Shown here one piece after another: positions 8,348 to 18,100 of a stretch of 64,000 nt of DNA. Each line of letters begins with the position of its first letter. Position 1 is the stretch's first letter. This DNA is from Planctomycetota bacterium. Lineage in GTDB: Bacteria; Planctomycetota; PLA2. The notes under the pieces are model-generated. The model searched no databases, was not told the origin of the DNA, and saw only the letters and a list, made by a program, of their open reading frames with translations. Made by a program: the position numbers and the translations under genes. The stretch spans positions 1 through 64,000 of the forward strand of contig JAJFFF010000013.1 in the NCBI GenBank assembly GCA_021776785.1, written 5' to 3'.

Positions 8348-8950
8348 TCACCGCATCGGTTCGACGTCGATCTCGACGCGCTCTCCGTCTTCGGCGGTCG
8401 CGAGTTGGCGCGCGAGTTCGGCATGCCACGCGAGCAGCTCAAGGGCAGGCACCGCATGAAGCGAGACGCCGCCGGCCGCTTCTTCAAAACACAGCGGCGG
8501 GTATACGTTGATCAACTCGCCGGGAGCAAGTTCGTGGCCTTCGTCTTTGAGGCGCGCGACGAAACCCGCACCGCACACTTTGTTCGGATCCGCCATGGCG
8601 CGGAGCACAAACCCGGCGATTCCGGTGTCGAGGGATTCGATCTCGCCGGTCTCCGCCTGCAGGCAAAGGACGCGGCCTTCTCGCAACAAGTACTGATCGC
8701 CCAAACAGTCCTGCGCAAACGGCACATCGTCGGGCGCGACATCGTCATAGAGCTCAGACAACGCCTCGTCGCCGCGCCAAACGCGCTCCAACGAATGCCA
8801 GTCCGGGACATCGCCGACACCGCGAAAGTGAAGCGCGCCGCCCATCCCGATGTACCCGTTCGTTTCCAAGAGCAGATCGCGCAGATCCTGAGGGAGGTCG
8901 TCGGGTATGTGTTCGGCCGCCACAGCGGGGCCTTCGTAGAGGCGATTCAT
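8348..8950 (-). CDS. SMI1/KNR4 (SUKH) family protein
   Basis: A 200-residue protein. The N-terminal third carries the SUKH signature: IPDDLPQDLRDLLLETNGYIG followed by a W-containing segment (DVPDWHSLERVW), and a central FAQDCLGDQYLL matches the conserved F..D..G....L pattern. SUKH proteins are often immunity proteins against polymorphic toxins or regulators of wall synthesis. No toxin gene is adjacent, so an immunity role is not supported here. Start ATG at 8948-8950; the longer open frame upstream is Arg-rich and unlike any family. Confidence 0.75.
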   Translation of the reverse strand: MNRLYEGPAVAAEHIPDDLPQDLRDLLLETNGYIGMGGALHFRGVGDVPDWHSLERVWRGDEALSELYDDVAPDDVPFAQDCLGDQYLLREGRVLCLQAETGEIESLDTGIAGFVLRAMADPNKVCGAGFVARLKDEGHELAPGELINVYPPLCFEEAAGGVSLHAVPALELLAWHAELARQLATAEDGERVEIDVEPMR

Positions 8951-9051
8951 GGCTGACCGATCATAGCCGCCCCAAAAGAGAAAGTCGCTCGCTACCGGCC
9001 TGCGCGGCGCCGCCATGCCGCCCTCGCCCGCCCGGACGGACGGCTCCGAGC

Positions 9052-12000
9052 CTAGCGCGCGGAGCGCTCGCGAACGAGTGTCCGCAGCGCGTTGCGCGTG
9101 AGCACCGCGAGCGAACGGTCGTTCTCTTTGTTGGCGAACGCGAGCAGCGCCTCGAGACGCGTCTCCGCTTTGCCAAACTCGCGCATCGCAATCAGGGAGA
9201 GACCCGCCGCGAGGTCGCCGCGCGCCGCCGCACGCGCATCGACGCTCGTTCCCGCCGCGACTTCGTTCGCCAACGTCAACGCTTCGGTCGCCCTCCCGCG
9301 CGCGAGAATCGCCCGCGCGAGTTCGCCCCGCGCCCGTAGGCCATCCGCAGTCGAGGCCGGCGCGAGTCGCGTCGCGGCCCGCGCGGACGACTCCCACTCC
9401 GCGAGATCCTTGATCGCGGCGAGGCTACGACTGAGTTCGAGCAACGTCGTGACCCGCGTACCGGTATCGAGGTCACGCGCGAGCATGACACGCCAAACGT
9501 CGATCGCTTTTTTGTGGTCTTGACGCAGGGCGCGGTACCGACCGGAGCGGCCCAGGTCCTCATCGGTCAACGTGCTGAACTTGTCCGTCGCCGCCGGGGT
9601 CGTACGCAAGACGACGGCCTCCTGGCCGGTCGCGACCACGACATCGCCAACGACGCGAACTTTGCTCCCGGGCGCCGCGTGGAGGCGGTAGTGGCCCGCG
9701 CCGAGATCGGGAATCACGAAACGCCCTTCGGCGTCGGTGCGCGCGCGCGCCGGTCCGGGGATGCCGTCGGAACGTAGCGCGTCGGCGCGCACGACAAAGT
9801 AGATGTCGAAACGTTTCTTGTCCGCAGCGTACGCAACGACCGTAACGCCCGGCACAGGAGCGCCGCCGCCGTCGCGTACGACACCCGCGATCGTTTGGGC
9901 TCGTTCGAGCTCAATCGTTGTCGGCTCGGGCGCGCTAATCTTGCGCTCGACGGGGCGGTAGCCGAACGCGGAAACCAGCAGCGTAACGCAGGCTGGGGGC
10001 ACCGCGGTGATCGCAAACGACCCGTCCTTGTCCGTCGCCGCGTGGATCGGTATGTGCCATGAATACTGGCCGCTTCGTTCGGGTTTCACGCGCACGTGCG
10101 CACCCGCAATCGGCTTTCCCGCGCGATCAAGAACGATGCCCCGCAAGGTCGTGCCGCGTTCCAAGACAGCGTTCAGCTCGTACTTGGTTTGGCTTACCGT
10201 CGCCGGTTGCGACGCCGACACGAACTCAACGAATCCGGCCGCGCGGACGACAACCTGGAACGGTTTATCCACGGCTCGCAGCGAGCGTACGAACGATCCG
10301 GCCGCGTCCGTTAGCGTCGGCTGGAGAACGTGGCCACCTCCGCCGCCGCGCTGCTGCAGAAGGACTTCCGCGTTGGGAATCGCTGCGCCCGCGCGGTCCG
10401 TGACGCGCCCGCGCAACTCGGGAAGTCGGTCCAAGCGGAAGATAACTTCCGGGGCCGATTTGCCGGTATCCACTTCTTGTTCGGGCGGGCTGATAAGGCC
10501 AGGCGCCGAGCACGAGATCGTCGCGGGGTGTTGCGGAATGATTCCGTCCACTTGAAACGTTCCGTCGGTTTTCGTGACGACGATCAACGTTTTCGTTTTG
10601 GGATGGGGTTGTTTTAAGAACACGTGCGCGCCCGCGATCGGCGTTTCGCTTTCGAGTGCGCGACCCGTCACCGTGAGTCCTCGCGCCAACGAAACGTCGT
10701 GCTCGACGACTCCGCTACGCGGTATCTCGACCCGGTTTTTGGCCTCCATCGTGCCGCGAAGCGCGGCGTGCCACGCCGCGTGCGAGCTGTTGGGGTCGTA
10801 ATGTCCCGGGAATGACGCTCGCACCAGCACGGGCCCGTCCATGACGCCCGCAAAGGTAAACCGGCCGTTCGCGTCCGTGCGAACGGGAGGCACCAAGTAC
10901 CCGTTCTGTGCACGGTTCGTGATCAATCGAACTTCGGCGCCGGCAAGCGAACCGTCGGGTCCGCGGACGACGCCCGTTAGGCGTGCGCCCCGTCGAAGCG
11001 CGATGTCATACGTCGTCGTGTCGCCCGCGCGGATCGGGATTTTTAGCGTTGCGCGGTTCTTGCGAGTGGACTCGGATGGGTTCCGGAAAAGAGAACCGTC
11101 CGCGGGCCCGACGACGCCCGACGGATGCACCGGGACGTAGCCTTCGGCGAGTACGGCGATGCGAAAGACCTCGCCGGGGCGAAGGTTGGCGCATCGATAG
11201 CTGCCGTCGTCGTCAGTAACATCAAAGCTGGTACTGCCGCGCGCTTCGACGCGGATGCGTACGTTGGCGAGCGCGCTTCCTGAATCCGCGTCGGTGATCT
11301 TTCCCGCGATGGCGCCCCGTGCGCGCAACACAAGATCGCAGCGTCCCGCGAAGGGGCATCTCACGGTCACGGGATGCCCGTACGGTTCGCCGGGTGCGAC
11401 TTGAAGCAACGTCGGGGGAAGATCAGTGAGTTCGTACTCGCCCTGCTCGTTGGTTCGCGTTGTCGAATTCGTGAATGGGTAGAGCCCACCGAGCGAAGTC
11501 CCCGCCGTGACAAGCGCTCCCGCGAGAAGCCGTCCCGCCTCGTCTAGAACACGCCCGCGCAGTGTCGTCCCACGTCGCAACTTGACCGTGAGTTCTGTTT
11601 CGTGCGGCGTTGCCGACAATGTCGTGGGCGCGCGACCTGGTGCGAAACCGTCGCTCCGTGCGACGAACGTCCATCGTCCTCCGCGCAACACCGTGATGGT
11701 GGCGACGCCTTGGTCCGTGGTGCGCGCTTGCGCCGCCGGGAGAGGCGCAGCCGGCAGCACGTTTGACCAGCGAAGAAGCTGCTCGGGCCCGAACGCCGTG
11801 ACGTCGGCCCCGGCAACCGGACGCGCGCCGTCGAGTACGCGGACCCGCACGGTCCAATACGGTCCGTCCGCCGGCGGTGTAATTTCATTGTCGGTACCGG
11901 TCCCGGGCTCGTTTGTCCGATTCCCATTCCGGACGGGGTGATCCGATTCCTCGGCGGTCGAGCGACGCGTGGTCCGATCCGGCCGCGTCGCGTTGAAGAG

Positions 12001-12069
12001 GAGCCAGATCAAGGCGATCAGGCCCAGCACAACCAACCCGACGATCCCACGACGGCGCACGCGTTCCAC
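9052..12069 (-). CDS. Membrane-anchored protein with repeated carboxypeptidase regulatory-like domains
   Basis: A 1005-residue protein with one N-terminal membrane helix (about residues 9-26, GIVGLVVLGLIALIWLLF) after a basic MERVRRR, so the body should be extracytoplasmic. Residues about 70-840 are a string of roughly 90-residue beta-sandwich units of the carboxypeptidase regulatory-like type, each with a G.V.D..G.P..GA.V pattern and a later T...G.F...G (for example LRGIVLDRAGKPIAGAHVRV and TKDGSF at different units). Residues about 845-1005 are helical and TPR-like. Such proteins are common in Planctomycetota; function is unknown, perhaps surface binding or envelope scaffolding. It is followed by nothing in the same operon. 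Confidence 0.8.
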   Translation of the reverse strand: MERVRRRGIVGLVVLGLIALIWLLFNATRPDRTTRRSTAEESDHPVRNGNRTNEPGTGTDNEITPPADGPYWTVRVRVLDGARPVAGADVTAFGPEQLLRWSNVLPAAPLPAAQARTTDQGVATITVLRGGRWTFVARSDGFAPGRAPTTLSATPHETELTVKLRRGTTLRGRVLDEAGRLLAGALVTAGTSLGGLYPFTNSTTRTNEQGEYELTDLPPTLLQVAPGEPYGHPVTVRCPFAGRCDLVLRARGAIAGKITDADSGSALANVRIRVEARGSTSFDVTDDDGSYRCANLRPGEVFRIAVLAEGYVPVHPSGVVGPADGSLFRNPSESTRKNRATLKIPIRAGDTTTYDIALRRGARLTGVVRGPDGSLAGAEVRLITNRAQNGYLVPPVRTDANGRFTFAGVMDGPVLVRASFPGHYDPNSSHAAWHAALRGTMEAKNRVEIPRSGVVEHDVSLARGLTVTGRALESETPIAGAHVFLKQPHPKTKTLIVVTKTDGTFQVDGIIPQHPATISCSAPGLISPPEQEVDTGKSAPEVIFRLDRLPELRGRVTDRAGAAIPNAEVLLQQRGGGGGHVLQPTLTDAAGSFVRSLRAVDKPFQVVVRAAGFVEFVSASQPATVSQTKYELNAVLERGTTLRGIVLDRAGKPIAGAHVRVKPERSGQYSWHIPIHAATDKDGSFAITAVPPACVTLLVSAFGYRPVERKISAPEPTTIELERAQTIAGVVRDGGGAPVPGVTVVAYAADKKRFDIYFVVRADALRSDGIPGPARARTDAEGRFVIPDLGAGHYRLHAAPGSKVRVVGDVVVATGQEAVVLRTTPAATDKFSTLTDEDLGRSGRYRALRQDHKKAIDVWRVMLARDLDTGTRVTTLLELSRSLAAIKDLAEWESSARAATRLAPASTADGLRARGELARAILARGRATEALTLANEVAAGTSVDARAAARGDLAAGLSLIAMREFGKAETRLEALLAFANKENDRSLAVLTRNALRTLVRERSAR

Positions 12070-12112
12070 GCTTTGTAATACGAACGCGGGCGCGAAGGGT
12101 TCGGCGGGGCGG

Positions 12113-12850
12113 CTAAGAACCCGGTTTCTTACGCGGATTCTTGAGGCCGGACTCCATCTTGTTGCGTACTTCGCGCAGAATGCGCGGCGCGAGCCGGGAC
12201 TCGTGTTGCTTCATGAACGCGCGGGTGGCGGCGGGCTCGCGTTCGCCGAGTTCTCGAAGCGCCCAAGACATCGCTTTCACAACCATGTCGTCGCGGTCGT
12301 CAACACAAAGCGTGCAGATGTCTAGCGTCCGTGAAGCGTCGCCGACGCCGCCGCGTGACTTCATGTTGAGAGGAATGGTCGTGACGAGCGCTGTGCGTCG
12401 CCACCATCGGTCGCGCGACTTGGCCCAGCGGCAGACGGCGGCGTCGGTAAGGCGGTCTTCCTGCCAGCAACGCCCGGCGACTTCGCAGCCAAACACGTCG
12501 ACTGATTTCCAGTTGTCGTTTCCGCGTCCAAGTTCTTCGATCGCCCGGGTGCCCAGCGTGGCTCGTGCATCGCGGCGCCGGCCGAGCAGCTCGTACGCCA
12601 CTTGCCGTGCCTCCAGTGTGCCGGAATCGACCAGCCCGTGCGCCACCGCGACGACGAAGCTCGCTTCTTCCGTGCGGATCAACTGGGCCGTGTCGCGCAC
12701 AATGTTGCGGAGGTCGGGAACCGTCGCGCCGAGTACTTTCAAGGCCGACTCGGAATGTCCGTCCACCGAGCCTGCGCGGTGCGGTCGCGCGACTTCGCGC
12801 AGCGAGCGCTGGATGCGGCGAGCAAGTTGTTCGCTGGACGGCGTCGGCAT
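12113..12850 (-). CDS. DNA alkylation repair protein, AlkD-like HEAT-repeat glycosylase
   Basis: A 245-residue all-helical protein with the AlkD pattern: an N-terminal helix with GATVPDLRNIVR (compare the GV..P.LR.L. motif), YELLGRRRDA, then NWKSVDVFGCEVAGR, matching the conserved NWD.VD motif of the family, and RWWRRTALVTTIPL. AlkD enzymes excise N3- and N7-alkylated bases. Asp to Ser at NWK-S-V-D shifts the motif by one residue, but the final VD is kept. The C-terminus is Lys-rich. The gene lies immediately before the ankyrin gene on the opposite strand. Confidence 0.8.
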   Translation of the reverse strand: MPTPSSEQLARRIQRSLREVARPHRAGSVDGHSESALKVLGATVPDLRNIVRDTAQLIRTEEASFVVAVAHGLVDSGTLEARQVAYELLGRRRDARATLGTRAIEELGRGNDNWKSVDVFGCEVAGRCWQEDRLTDAAVCRWAKSRDRWWRRTALVTTIPLNMKSRGGVGDASRTLDICTLCVDDRDDMVVKAMSWALRELGEREPAATRAFMKQHESRLAPRILREVRNKMESGLKNPRKKPGS

Positions 12851-12913
12851 GCGGCGCGTAGCTTACTCGATCCAAAACTAGGTGGCTCCGACAGATTGGT
12901 ACACTTCCCGGAC

Positions 12914-14194
12914 GTGCCTGCGATCGAACCCTTGACCCAAAACGAGCGCGCGTTCGTCGTAGCCGTCACAAACGGCGACGCGGAACGTGTACGCGAACTG
13001 CTCGAAGCGGACGACGCCCTGCGCGGTTCCATCGACGCTTGCTGGTTTGCGTTCGCCATGCCTGCGATCGTGTTCGCGAAGTCAAACCGCGCGCTCGTCG
13101 AGGTCCTGCTCGAATTTGGAGCGGATATCAACAAGCGAAGTGACTGGGAGCTTGGAGGGTTCGGCGTGCTCGATGGGACCGACGACGAGACCGCGGCGTT
13201 TTTGCTCGACCGCGGCGCGATCGTCGATATTCATGCCGCGGCGTGGCTGCGACAAGCTGACCTTGTGCGCGCGTTTCTCGTCGCGGATCCAAAGCTCGTG
13301 CATGCGCGGGGCGGCGACGGCCAGATGCCGTTGCACGTGGCCCGGACGCGCGAGATCATCGACGTGTTACTCGAGGGCGGCGCCGACTTGGAAGCGCGCG
13401 ACTTTGACCATGGGGCCACGGCCGCGCAGTACGCGGTCGGTGCGGACATGGCGAAGTGCCGCACCCTCATCGAGCGTGGCGCGGTCGTCGATCTGTTTAT
13501 GGCTGTCGCGTTGGGCGACCGCGATCTCGTTGATCGCGTTTTGGAGCGCGAACCCGACGCGTTCGCGATGAAGCTCGGCGAGTGTCCGCATACGAGCGGC
13601 GCTCCGGGCGGTCACATCTACTCGTGGCGACTGCGCGGCGCGGCGACGCCGCTCGAAGTGGCGCGCGCGTTTGGCCACAACGATCTCCACGCCGATCTCT
13701 ATGCACTCGCGGCGCCGTCCGTGCAGTTCGCGGCCGCGTGCTGGGAAGCGCGCGGGGACGAGGCGCGTACCCTGCTACAAGCGAGCGCGCCGATCCAGCG
13801 CGACGAGTCGATGCTGGCGCGTGCGGCGTGGGAGAACCGGATCGACACGGTGCGCCTGCTGTTGGAGTTGGGGTTTGACCCGCACGTTCCCGGCCCGCAC
13901 AACTCGACGCCGCTCGATCGCGCGGCGTTTCACGGGTTCTTAGAAGTCGTTGCGCTGTTGCTCGGTCACGATTCAGCGCCGCCGATTCACCAGAAGAATG
14001 AGTTCGGGGGCACGCCACTCGGCGCCTGCTTGCATGGAGCGGTGCACGGATGGCGCAAAGACGGAAACTATCCGGCGACGGTCGAGCGGTTGTTGCAAGC
14101 CGGTTCAAACTACACAAGCGCGGCCCACCCGGTCCCTGAAATTGAGGCGGTGTTGGCGCGCTACCCCGAGGCGTGCGTTAAGCCGGAGGCGTGA
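12914..14194 (+). CDS. Ankyrin-repeat protein
   Basis: About 426 residues of ankyrin-like repeats: recurring patterns such as ALVEVLLEFGADINKR, EIIDVLLEGGADLEARD, CRTLIERGAVVD, TVRLLLELGFDPH and LEVVALLLGHD. No signal peptide or membrane helix, so probably a cytoplasmic protein-interaction scaffold. The frame is open further upstream, but upstream residues lie in the shadow of the AlkD-like gene; a GTG at 12914 followed by PAIEPLTQNERAFVVAV is the best start. Its 3' end overlaps the convergent phosphotransferase gene by 17 bases. Confidence 0.8.
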   Translation: MPAIEPLTQNERAFVVAVTNGDAERVRELLEADDALRGSIDACWFAFAMPAIVFAKSNRALVEVLLEFGADINKRSDWELGGFGVLDGTDDETAAFLLDRGAIVDIHAAAWLRQADLVRAFLVADPKLVHARGGDGQMPLHVARTREIIDVLLEGGADLEARDFDHGATAAQYAVGADMAKCRTLIERGAVVDLFMAVALGDRDLVDRVLEREPDAFAMKLGECPHTSGAPGGHIYSWRLRGAATPLEVARAFGHNDLHADLYALAAPSVQFAAACWEARGDEARTLLQASAPIQRDESMLARAAWENRIDTVRLLLELGFDPHVPGPHNSTPLDRAAFHGFLEVVALLLGHDSAPPIHQKNEFGGTPLGACLHGAVHGWRKDGNYPATVERLLQAGSNYTSAAHPVPEIEAVLARYPEACVKPEA

Positions 14195-15059
14195 GTCTGA
14201 GAAGACGCGCGGCCCACGGAAACGCGGCGCGCAGGCAATGCCGTTGGAGGGCGCGCACGGTGGGGGCGCCTTCGATCCCCGGGAGCCCGGCGCGCGAGGC
14301 CCAGTAGCCGGCGAACGCGGCAGCGGCCGGCCCATTGTCATCGCACACTTCTTCGGGACGTGGTCCGCCGTCCGCGTGAATGCTCACCGCCAGCGACGCT
14401 GTGTCCATCACGCCGTTTCCGACACACGCCCAGTTCCAATCGATCAAGACCACGCGGCCATCGTCGGCAAAGCACAGGTTGTCGCCGCGCGCGTCGAAAT
14501 GGAGCAGGTCGTCGCCCGCGAGTTCCAACGCGGCTTCCGCATCGATCAATGCGGGAATCGCGGCGTCGAGCCACGATGCGGAGGCCAACCCGAGCGAAAG
14601 GAACGGGGCGGGATCGGCTTGCACGCGTTGCCATCCCGAGAACTCGTCTCGATACGACGCCAACGAACCGACGCCTTTGGGTGCGTCGCTCGCATGGACG
14701 CGGCGGAGCGTTTGCGCGGCACGCCGTGCCTGGTCCAAGGTCCACGGCGGCGGCCAATGGAATCTTCCGAGGTCTTCGATGACCAGGAGCGGGAGGTCTT
14801 CGACAAACCCGTAAACCTTGGGCATGAAATCGCCGCGCAAAGCGTCGTATACGCGCCACTCCTCGCGCAAGTAAGTGGCGGTCCGTTCTTCGGTGGCCCA
14901 CTTCGCGAACACGGTGCGCCCGTTCTCGAGATCGACGCGCGCCCGCCCGGCCGGGCTGCATCCTCCGGTGACCGCGTTCCACGCCGTCGCACCGCAACCC
15001 GTCACACGGCGCAGTGCCGCGCGCACCTCATCGCGGGCGTGGACTTGCTCGGTCGACAC
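14178..15059 (-). CDS. APH-family (aminoglycoside/choline-type) phosphotransferase
   Basis: A protein of about 293 residues with the eukaryotic-kinase-like APH fold: FAKWATEE with the ATP-binding lysine, LLVIEDLG hinge, and the catalytic loop LLHFDARGDNLCF (family H.D....N) near residue 190 followed by VVLIDWNWA (the metal-binding D). Members phosphorylate small molecules such as aminoglycosides, choline or sugars; substrate unknown, and resistance should not be assumed. GTG at 15057-15059 is preferred over a GTG three codons upstream because AGGG lies eight bases before it. It lies 41 bp after the 1739-residue protein gene on the same strand and may be co-transcribed. Confidence 0.8.
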   Translation of the reverse strand: MSTEQVHARDEVRAALRRVTGCGATAWNAVTGGCSPAGRARVDLENGRTVFAKWATEERTATYLREEWRVYDALRGDFMPKVYGFVEDLPLLVIEDLGRFHWPPPWTLDQARRAAQTLRRVHASDAPKGVGSLASYRDEFSGWQRVQADPAPFLSLGLASASWLDAAIPALIDAEAALELAGDDLLHFDARGDNLCFADDGRVVLIDWNWACVGNGVMDTASLAVSIHADGGPRPEEVCDDNGPAAAAFAGYWASRAGLPGIEGAPTVRALQRHCLRAAFPWAARLLRLTPPA

Positions 15060-15100
15060 GGGCAACACCCTAGCAGACAGCGTGCGCAGCCGCGCCGAGG

Positions 15101-18100
15101 TTAGCGTCCGGCCCAGTACGGGGCCGCTTCGATCGCCGCGGTGTCCAACATCGTGGCGCCGCCGCGGCGAGCGTCCTCCATCGCCGAGAGGATCACGCGC
15201 TCCGCTTCGGAGTCGTTGCCGCGGAGGAGCGATTCGCGCGCGAGAGAAAGGAGCGCGCGAACGCGTTCCATGCGATCGCCAAGCTCGCCCAACATGTCTT
15301 TCTCTTCTTGCGCGAGGTCTTCGGTGAACCGTCGCGTGCGCCACTTGTGTGTCAACGCGTGGCGCTGTTTGCCATCGAGAATGGGGCCCTTCTCGAGTAT
15401 GCCTAGCGCCGCGTCCAGTCGGTAGTCGTGCACGACGATGCCTCGCATGCGTGCGAGCCAAGCCAAGTTCGTGCCCGCCGCGCGCGAGAGGATCGCGAAC
15501 TGGATTTCCGAATCACTGAAACCGGCGACCGTGAGCACCCACGACCACGCGCCCGCAAACTGCGCGCGCTTGGTGTTGGCCTCCTCGCCAAAACGCGACC
15601 GCGAAAACCACGTGAGGAATCCGTCCTCGCCCGTGATTTCTAGGTTGGGCACAAACACGCCGTCCCCCGCCGCATCGTTCACGATCGTGATCTTGTCGTC
15701 CTCGTCTTCGAAGCGAGTCTTGAATTCCAAGTCGCCGTTGGTAATCGCTTCGAGCAACGGCAGGTAGCGGTTTCCTTCCGGGACCCGACTCATTCCCAGG
15801 CGAATCGACTGCAGCTTTCGGCCCGCGCGCCGTCCGGCCTGCACCATGAGTTTTGTGACAAAGGGGTTGTGATGCCAGAACTCAAACACGTGGCCGAGTT
15901 CGTGAGAGAGAAGGCCCGTCCAATAGTACGTGCCCCAAAATCCGTATAGCGAGGGCTCGGGAAGCCACATCCAGCCGTTGTTGCCGCGCGGGCCGCCCAT
16001 TCCAATGATCGGCAGCGGCATGTGAATCGAGCGCTCGATGTCCACCAGGTTGCGATGGCGTGGGGTTGTCAACTCGTACGCGCGAATCGCGCGATCGACG
16101 CACGCGGCCCAATGGCGCGCGTTCGGCGCTACGGGCGGAAAGCACCACGTCCGCACTTTGCCGTATCGAACTTCGGCGATCTGATCGTACGCCGCGACTT
16201 CGACGCGACCGTTGAATCCCGGGCCGCGCACGTGGATCTTGTAGCGTAGGTTGCCAAACTGTTTGCGCGCGATCGGCGCGGTTATCACGGGTGCCGCCGG
16301 CTCGGTCTCGCCCTCGAAGCGCACCTTGCCTTCAAACATTTGCTGCCAGGCGACCGTGTAGGGCGCGTCGGGCTTGAGCATCAGTCCGCTCTTGGTCGTT
16401 AAGAACACGCGAAACGAAACGCTGTTTTTGCGTTCGTTGTACTGCGGGCGCCAGTTCTGACACGAACCGACGCCGATGTCGAAGCGCGGCGCACCGGTAA
16501 ACACGACCTGCTTGCCGTCCACCGGATACGGACGTGGATAGAACCCATACTTGCGCCCGCCGCTTTCGGACGCGACGTGCAACACGACATCGCCCAGCGG
16601 ACCGGCGATGCGCATCGTGCGCGTCTTCTTGGTCTTGAACGAAAGATCGAGCGGAACACCGTCGCTACTCGTGTAGCGTGCGTTGATCACACGCCCGCCG
16701 CTGCGAAAGACATGCTCGGTGGCATCTTTCGGTTCCGTTTCAATCGTCGTGTTCCCGAGCCCGATGGGGCGGCGAATGATGTAGCCGCCGCGTTCGTCGG
16801 GGCGTCGGACGGCCTGCAACCAAATGGTGTTCTTGCCGGCCGTCATGATCTCGAGTTGCCCCTCGTGCGCGACGACGCGCTTGGCGAACGACTGATCGGC
16901 CCACGTCAGGAAGATCGTGTGCGCGGCGCGCCGATCTCCGTCGGCGGTTCGAAACTGCACGGTGCGGGTCGCGTCCAGCACAACCTCGTGGCGGGCGGGG
17001 CCGCGCACCGCAACGGGAACGCGCGCGAAGATCACGCGGCCCGCCTGCGGCACGGGCGTGGCGAGATCGACACGCCACGGTCCGCGCGGGAGTCGAATGA
17101 TCGCGTCCCCGTTGGCATCGGTCGTCGCCACGTCCGCCGCGATGTCGAGTGCGTCGTGCAGCGCGCGGACCGCCAGGCCGCCGTACGGGATGCCGGTCGG
17201 CGAGACCACGCGGATCGTTACAGCGACCAGCCCGAGGTGCTTTTGAGCGGCCGTTCGCGCGGCGCCGTTTTGCGCGTTGCGCTGTTGGTCGGACAGCGCG
17301 ACCGCGTGCGCGGGCGCCACCTCCTTGCGCAACTCGGCCCGCGCGTCTTCCAAGGCGTCGCCGCGCGGCGACGCCCCTTCGATCTTCGGCGTCCCGATGA
17401 CGCGGGCATGCAGCAAGAACCGGGAGTCGTCGAGCGCGAGGCCGGCGGCCAACGTATCGCGATCGAAGTGGTAGAGCCCCAACGTATGGCTGTCCCGCAT
17501 GAAATTGCGCGCGGGTTTGAAGTCGCTCGTGTACCGCACGCCGTTCGAAAAGCGAACCTCGTCGATGGCGCCCGTAAAGAAGTCATGGGGGTGGCCGTGT
17601 TGGTTGGGCTCCGCGCCGATGTAGAGCGGGCGGCCGCTCATCACGCGCGGTCCTGGTGCGTCCGCTTCGCTGTGGAGCTTACCGTTTGCGAAGAAACGAG
17701 CCTTTTTGCCGTCAAATACAAACGCGAAGTGGGCCCATGCGTCCTTCTTGAGCGGTCGGTTGATCCCCTGGTACACGTAGTCCCGCCCGACGCGGACGAA
17801 ACCGTTGGGAAACGGGAAGCGTTTCGACCCCCAGGCGATGCCGAACCCGGAGCCTTCGGTGCACGCCACGAGACAGCCACGGGGCGGGGCTGTCGAACGC
17901 GCCCAGCACTCCAGTGTGAACGTTTGGGGGTACGGGCGCCCGTCGATGCGCAGCGTACTCTTCCCGTCGAGCACGAGGTGACGGTTGAACGCGCCGAGTT
18001 TGCGCTCGCCGCGGCCCTCGTTGCCGGCGAGGTCGGTTCCGGTCCATGAGAACGCGCGCGCGCCTTCGCGAATCTTTACGGCCGCGCGCACAACACGTCC

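Noticed and set aside
8348..8950. Toxin-immunity pair
   Set aside because: The SUKH-like protein has no adjacent polymorphic toxin gene.
14178..15059. Antibiotic-resistance gene call for the APH-fold kinase
   Set aside because: The fold is shared by many small-molecule kinases and no resistance-specific features or mobile context are present.
16002..16060. CRISPR or other regular spaced array
   Set aside because: No regularly spaced direct repeats were found here or elsewhere in the window.
16577..18049. A 490-codon plus-strand frame
   Set aside because: Antisense to the 1739-residue protein; composition and lack of domains mark it as a shadow.
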